A stretch of 24,335 nucleotides of DNA from Botryococcus braunii. Lineage: Eukaryota; Chlorophyta; Trebouxiophyceae. Made by a program: the position numbers and the translations under genes. Positions 9,252-19,726 of this stretch are shown in pieces. Where the stretch lies: contig MVGU01001778.1 in the NCBI GenBank assembly GCA_002005505.1, forward strand, positions 17,501 to 41,835, read 5' to 3'. Positions within the stretch are counted from its first letter, which is position 1. Each line of letters starts with the position of its first letter. The notes beneath the pieces are model-generated. The model ran no database searches, was not told the DNA's origin, and saw nothing but the letters and a program-made list of their open reading frames with translations.

Positions 9252-12200
9252 TGGCAATTTGCGTCGGCCCACTTGCTTCATGACGTGGGACCGAACTGGT
9301 TTGAGAATGAAGAAGTTATGAATGATTTGATAAATCCAGGCCGTTATGGTGAAGATTTATGGGAAAAATACGGCCTTACCTTCTTGAAGGATGGGAATCC
9401 CGCATCTATTTTGCGCAAGTGGATTGCAACAAATAAAACAGTCATTGACGGCTCGATTCCAGTTCAAAGGCCAGTTGCAAGACCCATTGATTGGGATTTG
9501 TACATGAATTTCACTGATGAGTCAAATGACTATTATTTGCAGCAAGACTGTTTTCGCTACAAGACTCCTGATCCGGCTTACACCGAAGCCTTTGAGTACA
9601 TTTTTGGAATCCCAAAGGAACTCTTCGCAGATGGGGTAAACAATTTGTACAATTCTGCGCTCTTCATGAAGCCTGAGAGCATGAAACCCCTTGCCTGGAT
9701 TCTTATGGATGATGAATCCAAACTCAGCCTCATCAAAGGCACTCTTGGTGAGAAAGATGGCACTAAAGAGAAAGTTAATGGTGAAGATTCATCTTTTGAA
9801 GAGGCTCAGACCGAAGTGCTTATGAACAGGTCGGGAACCAAAGGAGCCACCTTCATGGCAATCCCAGGCATCTGCACAAGGCCCATGGGGTATGACACTA
9901 ATTTTCAAGTATTTATGGGCCGTATCCCACCCATTAATACCCCTGGCATGCTACCTACAAAGGGTCCAATTTTTACACCACAAACGAGATTTGCAAAGGT
10001 TCCACCATATGTTCATGCTCGGGCAGATTCCCAAAATGACCCGTCTGGTGGAAATACCGATCCTAATGATGAAGCTGATGAGCCTGAGGATGAAAATAAT
10101 GAGCAAGACGAGAATGAAGATATTGCTCCCCTCAATGGATCTCAAGCAAGTGGGGCCAGGGGCAATAATCATGGACCCCCTGATGGTGATGATGATGGTG
10201 ATGATAATAATGATGATGATGGTCCAGGTAATAATCATAATAACCCAAGACGTGGGGGTGGTGGCCCAGGTGGCCCGTTTGACCCAGCACGTGGTCCTGG
10301 TGATCAAGAACCCGGGTACGATGATCCTGTCCCGGAGTATTATCGAGGTAAAGGCCCAGCGGGCAAGACCCTAGGCTTTAAGGATATTCAAGCCTTGCAA
10401 AATTATAATGGCAAGCGTACTGGTCCACGTGTCTCAAATTTTCTGTCAGATTTTGAATCAGCATTACGTTTGTTATCGGGGAGGACCTTGCCTACTCCTG
10501 GAAATGAATGGGGCTTACTGTTGAAAAGCAAGCTTGAGGGTGATGCCCGTATTGCAATTGATGCATTGCAAGCAAGTCTTAATAGAGTCCCAACTTATGT
10601 GGAAATGCATGATGCCTTACGGAAGCAATTTGCATTCTCATATGAAGATGCACAAGCTCTCACGGCTAAGCTCGAGAAGTTAACATGGGATGGCTCATGG
10701 ACTCTTGGTGATTATCTTAACCGATTTTGGAGCCTCTCACTTCGCATTTCTGATAAGAGGTCCAACATGGACCTAGTGCGAACGTTAAAGAATGCACTAC
10801 CACGATTCATTATCAATCAAATTGAGGGCCAATTTTCAGTACATGATGACCCTCCACTTGAGGATATTATTCAGTACTTGCGACGTACATCCTGGATTAA
10901 CCAAACAAGGGATCCTCGAGGCGTTAAGCATGATGGTGGTCGACGTGGAAATGACTCACGTGGCAGAGCTCGTGGCCGTTTCGCAGGCAGTAAACGCCCT
11001 TATGGGTCTGATGAGCACCACACCCCTTATGGCAGGGGGCGCGGGAGGTTTGATCAACCGTACCCACCCCGTGGGGGCTACCGTGGCTATGGCCAAGGGG
11101 GTGGACGTTCAGGCGTCCATACATTTGATGTGCCCAGAGATGACAATTTTGGCCATAATGGCGGTCGCGGACGCCGTTTTGTTCCCCGTGGGGGCCGTGA
11201 TGCTCGTGGTGGTCGTGGGCAGGTACCACCCACTTCGGGCTCAAATGTGCAAGTTAATTTGGCCTTAATGACAGTTGAGCAAGATGCACAAGAATCATCG
11301 CATGAGCCTGAAAAGCCAGAAAAAGTGAAAGAATTGTACTTTTCAACTAAGGTCCCACCGAGAATAACTATGATTATTCGGGGGCGTGTGGCAGGGCTAG
11401 AGCATGACATTACCCTGGACACAGCAGCAACCCCAAGCTTTATCAGCACAGACTTTGCTGAATCATGCGGCCTCAAAATCGAGGAAGTCAGTCTCTCGGC
11501 TTATGGACCTGATGGCACCACCTTGCAAGTCAAAGGAATGGCAACTGTACCTATTTCTTTTGGGTCTTTGAATACGGCCGTAAGAGCCGTCGTAGCTGAT
11601 TTGTCCAAGCCAACAATCTATCTTGGAGATGATTTTCTTTTGCAGTCACGTGCAGTACTTGACTATAATGAAAAGATTGTGACTTTGAGGGTTGGAAGAG
11701 AATCACATACCTTCCACCTTGGTGACAAAGATATCTCGCATGTGCTTGGAAAACCTTTAAGTCTGTCAGCCATGATGGCATCGCATGGGCTGAAATCAGA
11801 TGAAGCCATCTTATGTGCAATTGTATTAGAAAAACCGGACTCTAACGGGACTGACCTTGATGCATTACCTAAAGATTTACGGGAGTTATTGAATGAATTT
11901 TCAGACCGATTCCCAGATGAGCTACCGGATGGTTTACCACCGGATCGTGGAATTAATCATGTAATTGAGCTTGAACCTGGATACAAGCCCAAACCAGGCT
12001 ATCTCCCAAGATACTCTCAACTTGAGAAGCGAGCAATGTGGGAAGAAATAGAACGTCTTCTAAAGAAGGGACTTATTGAATACTCACATTCTCCCTTTGC
12101 AGCCCCTTGCTTCTTTGTGAATAAGAAGGATGGTAATCTACGAATGGTAGTCGACTATCGGCAATTGAATAAGGTGACTGTAAAGCATAGAGCACCATTG

Positions 12201-15149
12201 CCTCGCATCGATGATACACTAGATATGCTAGGAAATGCAAGTTTCTTTTCATCTCTTGATCTTCATTCGGGATATCATCAGATTCGCATCAATGAAGAGG
12301 ATGTTCCCAAGACGGGATTTCGTACACCATTTGGTCAATACAATTTCAAAGTTTTGGCGTTTGGGCTCACTAATGCCCCCGCCACATTTCAAACCGTCAT
12401 GAATAAGATCTTTGAGGAATACGTGGGAAAGTTTCTGTTAGTATATATGGACGATATCCTAATTTACTCCAAGACGTTGGAGGAGCACATGAAGCAAATC
12501 AGACTTGTGCTCGAGAAGTTACGAGAGCATCAATTATATGCAAAGATGAAGAAATGCTCGTGGCTGAAGGAATGGACACTGTTCCTTGGGCACCTTGTCG
12601 GCCCGCATGGTATCAAGATTGATGATTCAAAGATCGAGGCCGTCCGTAATTGGCCCACACCAACTGATGTACATGATGTACGGCAATTCATGGGATTAAC
12701 CAACTTTTGCAAGAAGTTTGTTCAAGGGTTCGCACGGATAGCTGCACCCGTTAATAGTCTCACCAAACCCAAGGTACCTTTCAAGTGGACACCAGACCAT
12801 GAGGTATCTTTCAGTGGCATGAAACATGCAATCACAACGGCACCAGTGCTCAAGGCACCAGATTTTGATAAGCCGTTCACAGTTATAAGTGATGCAAGTG
12901 GATTTGGCATGGGTGGCGTATTGGTTCAAGATGGCCGCCCCATTGCTTACAATAGCAAGAAGTTCACGCCTGCAGAGAGAAACTATGGTGTGACTGAACA
13001 AGAACTACGAGCAGTGGTCTATAATCTGGAAGTTTGGCGCCCGTACCTCGAAGGTGCTGAGAAGGTTACTATCATCACAGACCACAATCCGAATACATTC
13101 TTTCAGGACAAGCAAGTGTTGTCAAGAAGACAAGTCCGCTGGTATGAGTTTCTTTCAAGATTCCATCTGGAATGGAAATACGAGCCGGGACGCACGAACG
13201 TTGCGGATCCTTTAAGTCGGTCACCAGCGCTATTGCGAGCCATGCATGTTGGCATTGAAATTGCAGCAGTAACGACTCGTTCTCGGACGACAGGGTTCTC
13301 CCAACCCGCTCCACCCACACGGGGGGACTCTTCCCTACCACAGGGGAGCGCGGTTGAGGGAGCGGTGTCCACCCACACGGGGAACCAGGCCTTACCACAG
13401 GGGACTCAGTCCACCCACACGGGAGGTCGGGTTCTACCACAGGGGACCCACCTTGGTAGTTCGGGGTGCGAGTCTACGCATGTTAACAAGAAACAAAAAG
13501 TTGTGGCTAGACCACGTGATTCAATTTTTGACCCCATACGGATTCCTACGGGACCGTCTATTGCCAATGACTTCTTGTCTCGCCTTCGAGAAGCGTACGC
13601 AGCCGACTCATTCTATTCTAATCCCGAAAATGTCAGCAAGATGGTACAACAAGATGGCATTTGGTACATCCAACGCGGTGAGTTGCTTGTAATCTCGGTA
13701 CCGCACGATGTCGACTTGCGCACGTTGATCATTTCACATTATCATAGCCCGCCATGCAGAGGACATGGAGGTTTGGCAAAGACAAAGGATCTCATTGAAA
13801 GACATTTCCATTGGCATGGATTGTACACGCAAGTGAAGAAGTTCATTGATACTTGTGAATTTTGCCAGAGGAACAAGTCCTCAAATCAGGCACCAGCCGG
13901 ATCCTTGCAACCTATTGCTCCACCAGATCAGCCTTTTGATACAATCTCAATGGATTTGATTGTTGATCTACCAGTAGACAAGACCACTGGTGATGATTCT
14001 ATCTTAGTCATTGTTGACAAGCTCACCAAGATGGCAAAGTTTCTTTCTTGTCGCAAGACGGTTGGATCAACCGCCATTGCTGAGATGCTGTACAGTAAGG
14101 TGTTCGCCGTGTACGGCAAGCCTGCTCAGCTCATTACGGATCGTGATCCAAGGTTCACTGGCAATTTCTTTCGTGAATGGTGTTCTAGCCTTAATATCAA
14201 GCAATGTTTCACGTCAGCTTATCATCCTCAGTCAGACGGCCAGACCGAGAGAATGAATCGCATTTTGGAGGACTACCTCCGTAACTATGTCAATCCACAG
14301 GGAGATGATTGGGTCAAGTACCTCCCTAGTGCTGAATTTGCGATCAATAACGCATATCAGGAGAGCATAAGGACCTCTCCATTCTTTCTGAATTTGGGTC
14401 GCCACCCCAATGCTGTTGAGGGGCTGGAAGCGTTCCTACCCAAAGTGATTCCTAACACGCGGGCACATGTGTTTAAAGTCCAAGAAGCAACGGACGTGCG
14501 CCGACGTATTCAAGACCAAACCAGGGCAGCCCAAGCGTGCTTGCAAGCGGCACATGATCGTGAAAAGTTGTGGGTTCAAGCCCGTGGCAATATTGAAGAG
14601 GCACAACAGCGTCAAAAGAAGCATTATGATAAACACAGACGCGAAGTCGTGTACCAGGAAGGAGACCAAGTTCTCTTGTCCACAAGAAATGCCGGTCGCA
14701 GAAGTGTGCTAAGCACTAAATTTCTGCCAAAGTTCGTTGGTCCATTCAAGGTGCTGTCGCGGGTGGGTGATGTTGCCTATAAGTTGGAACTCCCACAAGG
14801 AATCCGCTGGCACAATGTGTTCCATGTAAGCTTGCTCAAGCCGTATAAGCAACCGACACAAGTGGGCACAATGATGCCTCAACCACCTCCGTTACCCCCA
14901 GTCATTGATGGTGATATGTATTATGCAGTTGAGGACATCGTCGGGCACAAGGTGAAAGCTCACCACGTGAATAAGAAGAAACACCACGATGATCCAAAGC
15001 GCAAGGGCAAAGCCACATACTTGTATCTTGTTAAGTGGGCTGGATACCCATCAAGTGATAATTCATGGGAGCCCGTATCCAACTTTGCGCATAACGCGGA
15101 GACCCGTGCCATGCTATCAGCTTACAAGGAGAGGAATGGGTTGAAGTGA
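9252..15149 (+). pseudogene. gag-pol: Outer Gag-Pol, main body (5' part displaced by nested insertion)
   Basis: 1965 codons remain open to TGA at 15147-15149, in register with 2988-3302. Counting GTG 9249 as residue 1: an unrecognised N-terminal region to about 270; an Asp/Asn/Gly-rich low-complexity stretch about 271-360; a gag core about 375-550; and an Arg-Gly-rich region about 554-663 where a zinc knuckle would be expected. Then come a protease with DTAA at 724 (usual DSGA/DTGA), RT with YMDD at 1066-1069, RNase H with Asp near 1215, a linker with STHTG..LPQGT repeats about 1355-1400, the integrase zinc finger, and the core with D1569, D1631 and E1667. A GPF module and a chromodomain from about 1891 (long basic loop before YLVKWAGYP) follow. 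Gag and Pol are fused with no stop or shift. This copy has lost its own start to the insertion, so it is scored as broken although otherwise intact. Confidence 0.93.
13311..13446 (+). repeat. Three copies of a ~36-bp repeat in the RNase H-integrase linker
   Basis: CCACCCACACGGG, a variable spacer, then TACCACAGGGGA occurs at 13311-13348, 13369-13405 and 13411-13446. In frame it encodes STHTG...LPQGT units. A fourth copy lies outside the coding region at 15622-15655. Confidence 0.85.
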
Positions 15150-15621
15150 CCTAGATACCCACCTCCCAGGCAGGCCATCCTCTTGAGGCGGGGGGGGGAA
15201 GCCTAAGCCACATCAATTATGTACGTGAACGCTCACGGTACGTGCTACCGATAGTAGATACTTGAATTGGCACAGAAGCTGGGTCGTCCTGAGCAAGTGC
15301 CAGAACTTGCATTAATGGCAGCGTCGTACAGGGACTGCAGCCCTGCGTCGATGAGCACCGGTCCACTGGAGGGTCTCATCAGCCGACGGGTGTGTGGGCA
15401 TGAGACGACGGATCCTTTAGCTCCTCACTTACACGCGATTCCCCAACGCAGCTGGTGGTAGTTGCTAGAAGGACTTACAGCTTATGGGAGCAGTCCTGAC
15501 GAGACGGGCCCTCGTCCCCTGAACCACGTCTAGTTGGATAGTTGGGAGGCTGGCCACCTCACTGCTATTTCATGTAGGCGGAGTAGTTGGTCGCTACTCA
15601 GGATCAGGATAACTCACGTGG

Positions 15622-15655
15622 TCACCCACACGGGCCCTCGCGGTACCACAGGGAC
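15622..15655 (+). repeat. Fourth copy of the linker repeat, in the 3' UTR
   Basis: TCACCCACACGGG...TACCACAGGGACC matches the three in-frame copies at 13311-13446 but lies after the stop codon. Confidence 0.8.
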
Positions 15656-15734
15656 CATTGTGTAGTGCATATGATATTTTTCGTGTTGCTGTTTATTGGT
15701 CATTGCATGGTCTGTCCGAGGACGGCCAGATACT

Positions 15735-15749
15735 TGAGGTGGGGGGAGA
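15735..15749 (+). other. Polypurine tract of the outer element
   Basis: GAGGTGGGGGGAGA lies directly before TGTAACC of the 3' LTR. Confidence 0.85.
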
Positions 15750-15952
15750 TGTAACCGCGCTCGAGGACAAGTCCCGAGTAGCAGCGGTACAATCGAAAGC
15801 GCAGTACGGTTGGAGGTTCGGTAGCTCGTTACAGGGCGTTATACCAGACGGTTGCCTTTGACGGCTGAGACGAGCGAAATACAATGAAGTAATGTAATGA
15901 ATGGAATGCCCTTTCCGTGTCCGTAAGCCCTCCTTCTCTTCCAGCTGTTATA
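15750..15952 (+). repeat. 3' LTR of the outer element
   Basis: It is 203 bp, identical by eye to 2747-2949, and followed by the GGAGG target duplication. Confidence 0.95.
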
Positions 15953-16189
15953 GGAGGAACGTGAACACACCATCACGAACCACGAAAATACACGGATAGA
16001 GACGTAAGCCACGGGAAGACACACACAGGTAATTTGGAAGCTTAGTAGACCACAAGTAGGGAGTGGAAGCTCCGTGAGGTGGGGGTTACTTGTAATTGGA
16101 AAGAGCGTCCAACCTGTCGGCCATCCGGCCTTGTCTCTCTCTCTCTCTCACGACTTGGAAATTCTCTCTACCTTGTGCATTCTACAACA
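15953..16189 (+). repeat. Array LTR 2, right part
   Basis: It resumes the array LTR after the outer insertion and matches 569-804 with small differences (CT run 2 bp longer). It is followed by the primer site TGGTATCGG at 16192. Confidence 0.6.
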
Positions 16190-16306
16190 TCTGGTATCGG
16201 CGAGAGCCGAATTGTTCTCTGCAAGTCTTTCGCGTGGTGGAAGGAGGAAAGTCGTAGGAGGAAGATCGTTCAATGGAAGGTGCTAACTCTCATATGTGGG
16301 CCGTAG

Positions 16307-17539
16307 ATGTCACCGCCCTCTACTTGGAAGTTTAAAAACCTTTCTTCGGAAGAAAGAGAATTTTTGGAAGTGTTGGAAAGCTCAGGAAAGCTGGTCGAGG
16401 ACTTGATGGAAGGTGCATCTCGCGATCCGTCGCCCGCTCCGCCCACACCAAAGAAACAGAAGGTCAATTTGACCAAGGAAATAAAGGACCAATTGTTTTA
16501 GGAATTTAAGGAACAGCACCTTGCCGAAAGGCAATGTGGAGGGGATGGGGTGGAGGAGACTCCTCGCCCTAGTGGACAAGTAAGAGCAGAGCCTTGTTCT
16601 CGGGAAAGAGGGGATATTTTTGCTATTTTGCAAGGAAGTTGGAAGGCGATGCTAAACTAAGCAATGTGCCTGCAAGAAAGATGGTGGCCTTGGGAGTGCG
16701 TGTGATGGAAGAAAGACCCACAAAAGCTTGGGACACACATGTAAGGAAACTAGAAAATAAAGGGATACATGAGCATACATTGGAATGGAAGGATTTTATG
16801 TCAAAAAGATATGATTCCACAGACACAGTGGCCATTGCCAGGGCAAAATTAGACAAAGCCTTTCAAGGAAATGAGACTATCGGGAGATATATTGAAAGAT
16901 TTATGTCTCTCCTAGCAGATGTAGAGGTTGACTATCAAATAGTCATGCAAAACCAGTTACATATTTTTACCAAGGGACTTATTACTCCTCTCAAACTTGC
17001 ATGAACTGTGAACCCTGCAACAGGCAGTCCTTTCACTGATCTGGAAGACAGTTGCACTTATGTTGTTTAATATGAGGCAAGTCTTAAAAGCACATATGTG
17101 GATGCATAGGGACCCAAGAGGAAGAGGGTCTACAACCAAACACCTCAAGTGGCAGCAGGAGTGCACGTGGTGGAACTTCAACAGCCCCCTGCACCACCTT
17201 CTTTGGGTTTGGTGGGAGCACCCTCTTTTGGGTCCGGGAGAAAAATTGATTCCAGAACCTCTATTCCAAAGGATAGGGAATGCTATTTTTGCCATAAACT
17301 AGGCCACAATTCATGTCAGTGTGTTGCTTAAAAACAAATATCTAGCGGCCAAAGCTCAAGCTAGTGGGAACACCCCATCCAATTTTCAGCCTGGATTCTA
17401 GCCGAGGCAAGGAAATAATCTTCCAGTGGCAGCACCACTGCAAGGTGTTTCACCTCCCTCACACATTGGGCCTAAGGGATTTAACAAGGGAAAGCATTGG
17501 AAAGGGAAAGGTAAGGGCAAGGGCCCTAAACAAGATTAA
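16307..17539 (+). pseudogene. Broken gag of the array element, copy 2
   Basis: This is the same Gag-like protein as at 922, with the ATG at 16307 and the zinc knuckle CYFC...H...C near 17281-17325. It carries the shared stops at 16499-16501, 17068-17070 and after the knuckle. Its private lesions are a 7-bp loss near 16589 that shifts the frame and a TGA at 17002-17004. It lacks the private TAA of copy 1 and has a short insertion near 17210-17227, so the two copies have diverged independently since duplication. Confidence 0.7.
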
Positions 17540-17541
17540 CC

Positions 17542-17820
17542 ATGAATGAAATTTGTTTTCCATATTTAACTTTTCTTGTTCAGAAGTCCTTGGGAAGTTG
17601 GAATACACCTCTGATGGTTTCCGGCAAACACAAAGCTTCGACTTGTATTGAATCTTTTCTTGCTCAACGAAAAGAAAATTCACAAGTCAGTGCATGCTTT
17701 GTGATAGGCCAGAAGGTGTGGAAAAGTAGGAGTTTCTTTTTGCGGTTACGCTCTCGCGCAAACCTGAAAATTCTTGCTGGGGGCTCAAAAGGGGAATGCT
17801 TTTCTTTTCAAGGGCAGTAA
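17542..17820 (+). other. Small open frame after the gag remnant, unrecognised
   Basis: A 92-codon frame from an ATG runs across the 3' end of the internal region into LTR3. The same frame is open at the left window edge (to 390), while copy 2 has a 52-bp deletion within it. It is basic and aromatic in its middle part, and I see no known motif. It may be a remnant of a protease region or chance; I would not call it a gene. Confidence 0.25.
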
Positions 17821-18438
17821 TGTACATTTCCTTTTTCCTTTGTTTTGGCTTATGCAGCACCCAAAGCATCTTGTCAGTTGGGTTCAGCGTCAAGTGCTGC
17901 ACCTCTTAACCTCACATTTCCTGTCATGGCAAGGGGACAACAATGTAAAGCTTTAATGTGTGATGGAATGTATGGATTTCCCGGCATTTCTGGACATTTC
18001 CCTTACCCCCTAGCCTAGGCGCACATGTGGTGCATATGTCGTACGAGCCACGCGAGTACGCACGTGCCTAGCGTCTAGCCTTGGCTTCCTAGCCGTAGAA
18101 GTTCCATTGGATAGTTATGGACGTTACTCTCAAGGTACGATTCTAGGATATTTCTAGATACTATTGTAGAGGTTTGGTGGACTAGTGCACTACCATTGGA
18201 GGAACGTGAACACACCATCACGAACCACGAAAATACACGGATAGAGACGTAAGCCACGGGAAGACACACACAGGTAATTTGGAAGCTTAGTAGACCACAA
18301 GTAGGGAGTGGAAGCTCCGTGAGGTGGGGGTTACTTGTAATTGGAAAGAGCGTCCAACCTGTCGGGCATCCGGCCTTGTCTCTCTCTCTCTCTCTCACAC
18401 AACTTGGAAATTCTCTCTACCTTGTGCATTCTACAACA
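17797..18438 (+). repeat. Array LTR 3
   Basis: It matches 169-804 at a constant offset of 17628, apart from a longer CT run near 18379-18396. It contains the uninterrupted GGAGG site that serves as an empty-site reference for the outer element. The primer site follows at 18441. Confidence 0.6.
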
Positions 18439-18555
18439 TCTGGTATCGGCGAGAGCCGAATTGTTCGCTGCAAGTCTTTCGCGTGGTGGAAGGAGGAAAG
18501 TCGTAGGAGGAAGATCGTTCAATGGAAGGTGCTAACTCTCATATGTGGGTCGTAG

Positions 18556-18610
18556 ATGTCACCGCCCTCTACTTGGAAGTTTAAAAACCTTTCTTCGGAA
18601 GAAAGAGAAT
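18556..18610 (+). pseudogene. Truncated gag start, array copy 3
   Basis: The first codons of the array gag (ATG 18556) run only to about 18610, where the sequence switches abruptly to the transposase-bearing repeat (TTTGCGACAGTCGC). Confidence 0.65.
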
Positions 18611-19539
18611 TTGCGACAGTCGCACAAGAATTTGCTTTGGCTTTTAGTTGATAACCATTATGATCCCAATGGAATTAATGCTACCATACTATGACCATGT
18701 GCCTGTACCAAAAGCATGCGTGGTTTTATGGGCCGGGATAGCCTCTCACATGTGGAATGCCCATTTCCGTGCAGGCTCAATCGATAAAATGCCGGCTCGA
18801 AGTTGGTATTATGCAGACTACAGAGCTCGAGCCTCGACCTTGTACGAAGAATGCAACTTCAATGCAGCGATGGCTGGTGCCAAGTTGGGTGTTGACAGAC
18901 ACGGCAGGGCCCCTAAAAGGCCGGGGCAGTTTTGTATGAGGCAATATCAGAAGGAGCAACATCAAGGAAGCGTTGAAAATCAGCCCATCCCTGGGAGGCC
19001 CAGTAAAGTGCCAACGAAGCTTGTCAACGCCTTGGTGGCCAAACTCGTGCTGCCTGCCGACTCATAGGGAGAGCCAGTATACGTGGACAGCGTTGAGCAT
19101 GCCTTATAACAGCATCCTACATTAAAACGAAAATTCAACCAGCTGGAAGTACATCCGGCAACCATTCGAAGGGCGGTGGCTAAGGGAATGGCGGCTGCCC
19201 GGATCGCGTTCAGATCAGTAAAGAGACAGAGGCGTCTTACCCCTGATCAAAAGAAGGCAAGGAGGAATTACTGCAGAGAGGGATTACGCAAGGGAATGAA
19301 AAGGTTGCAGGCAACTGTGTTTGTTGATGAAAGCAATTTCGACTTGCAACCAACGGGCAGAGCCAAGGCAGCGGTGATGAAGGGAGGAGAACCCCAACCA
19401 TACACAGATGCTACAGCCAAGAAGAGAAGCGCCATCAAAATTCATTACATATCAGCAGTAATGCATGGAATTGGAAATGTAGCATTCCACTTGACAAGTG
19501 GAACGACATGGTTACCTTCACGGTACAAGGTGTGCTCCC

Positions 19540-19710
<171 letters not shown>

Positions 19711-19726
19711 ACTTGATCTCTTTGAT

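Larger units (their letters stand above)
15150..15749 (+). other. 3' untranslated region of the outer element
   Basis: About 600 bp with no supported gene. It holds an internal G-rich purine tract at 15183-15200 (CTTGAGGC then G9AA), a small inverted repeat GACGAG/CTCGTC (15498-15503/15511-15516), a fourth copy of the linker repeat (15622-15655), and the true polypurine tract at its end. Confidence 0.7.
2747..15952 (+). mobile_element. Outer chromodomain Ty3/gypsy retrotransposon (with nested inner element)
   Basis: It has identical 203-bp LTRs at both ends, a 5-bp target duplication GGAGG (2742-2746 and 15953-15957), a primer-binding site, a polypurine tract and a single Gag-Pol frame ending in a chromodomain. 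The uninterrupted target (CCATTGGAGGAACGTG) is visible in sister array copies near 564 and 18194, which confirms the boundaries. Without the nested element and its duplicated target it would be about 7.26 kb. The gag start is interrupted by the inner element, so this copy cannot make its polyprotein. Confidence 0.95.
1..18610 (+). repeat. Tandem array of a gag-only LTR retrotransposon (interrupted)
   Basis: Position 1 onward matches 2225 onward and 17629 onward, giving a repeat period of about 2.2 kb. The array therefore runs: partial internal region (1-168), LTR1, internal 1, LTR2 (split by the 13.2-kb insertion 2747-15952), internal 2, LTR3, and truncated internal 3 ending at 18610. Each internal region has a primer-binding site, a broken gag with a zinc knuckle, and no reverse transcriptase or integrase. 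This fits a non-autonomous TR-GAG-type element amplified in tandem, probably by unequal LTR recombination. The repeat is seen directly; the class and the mechanism are inference. Confidence 0.8.

Noticed and set aside
13311..13446. CRISPR-like array
   Set aside because: Only three direct repeats with irregular spacing inside a retrotransposon coding frame of a eukaryote.
2747..15952. One giant retrotransposon with two pol genes
   Set aside because: The inner copy has its own LTRs, polypurine tract and target duplication, and the outer frame resumes exactly after it; nesting explains everything.
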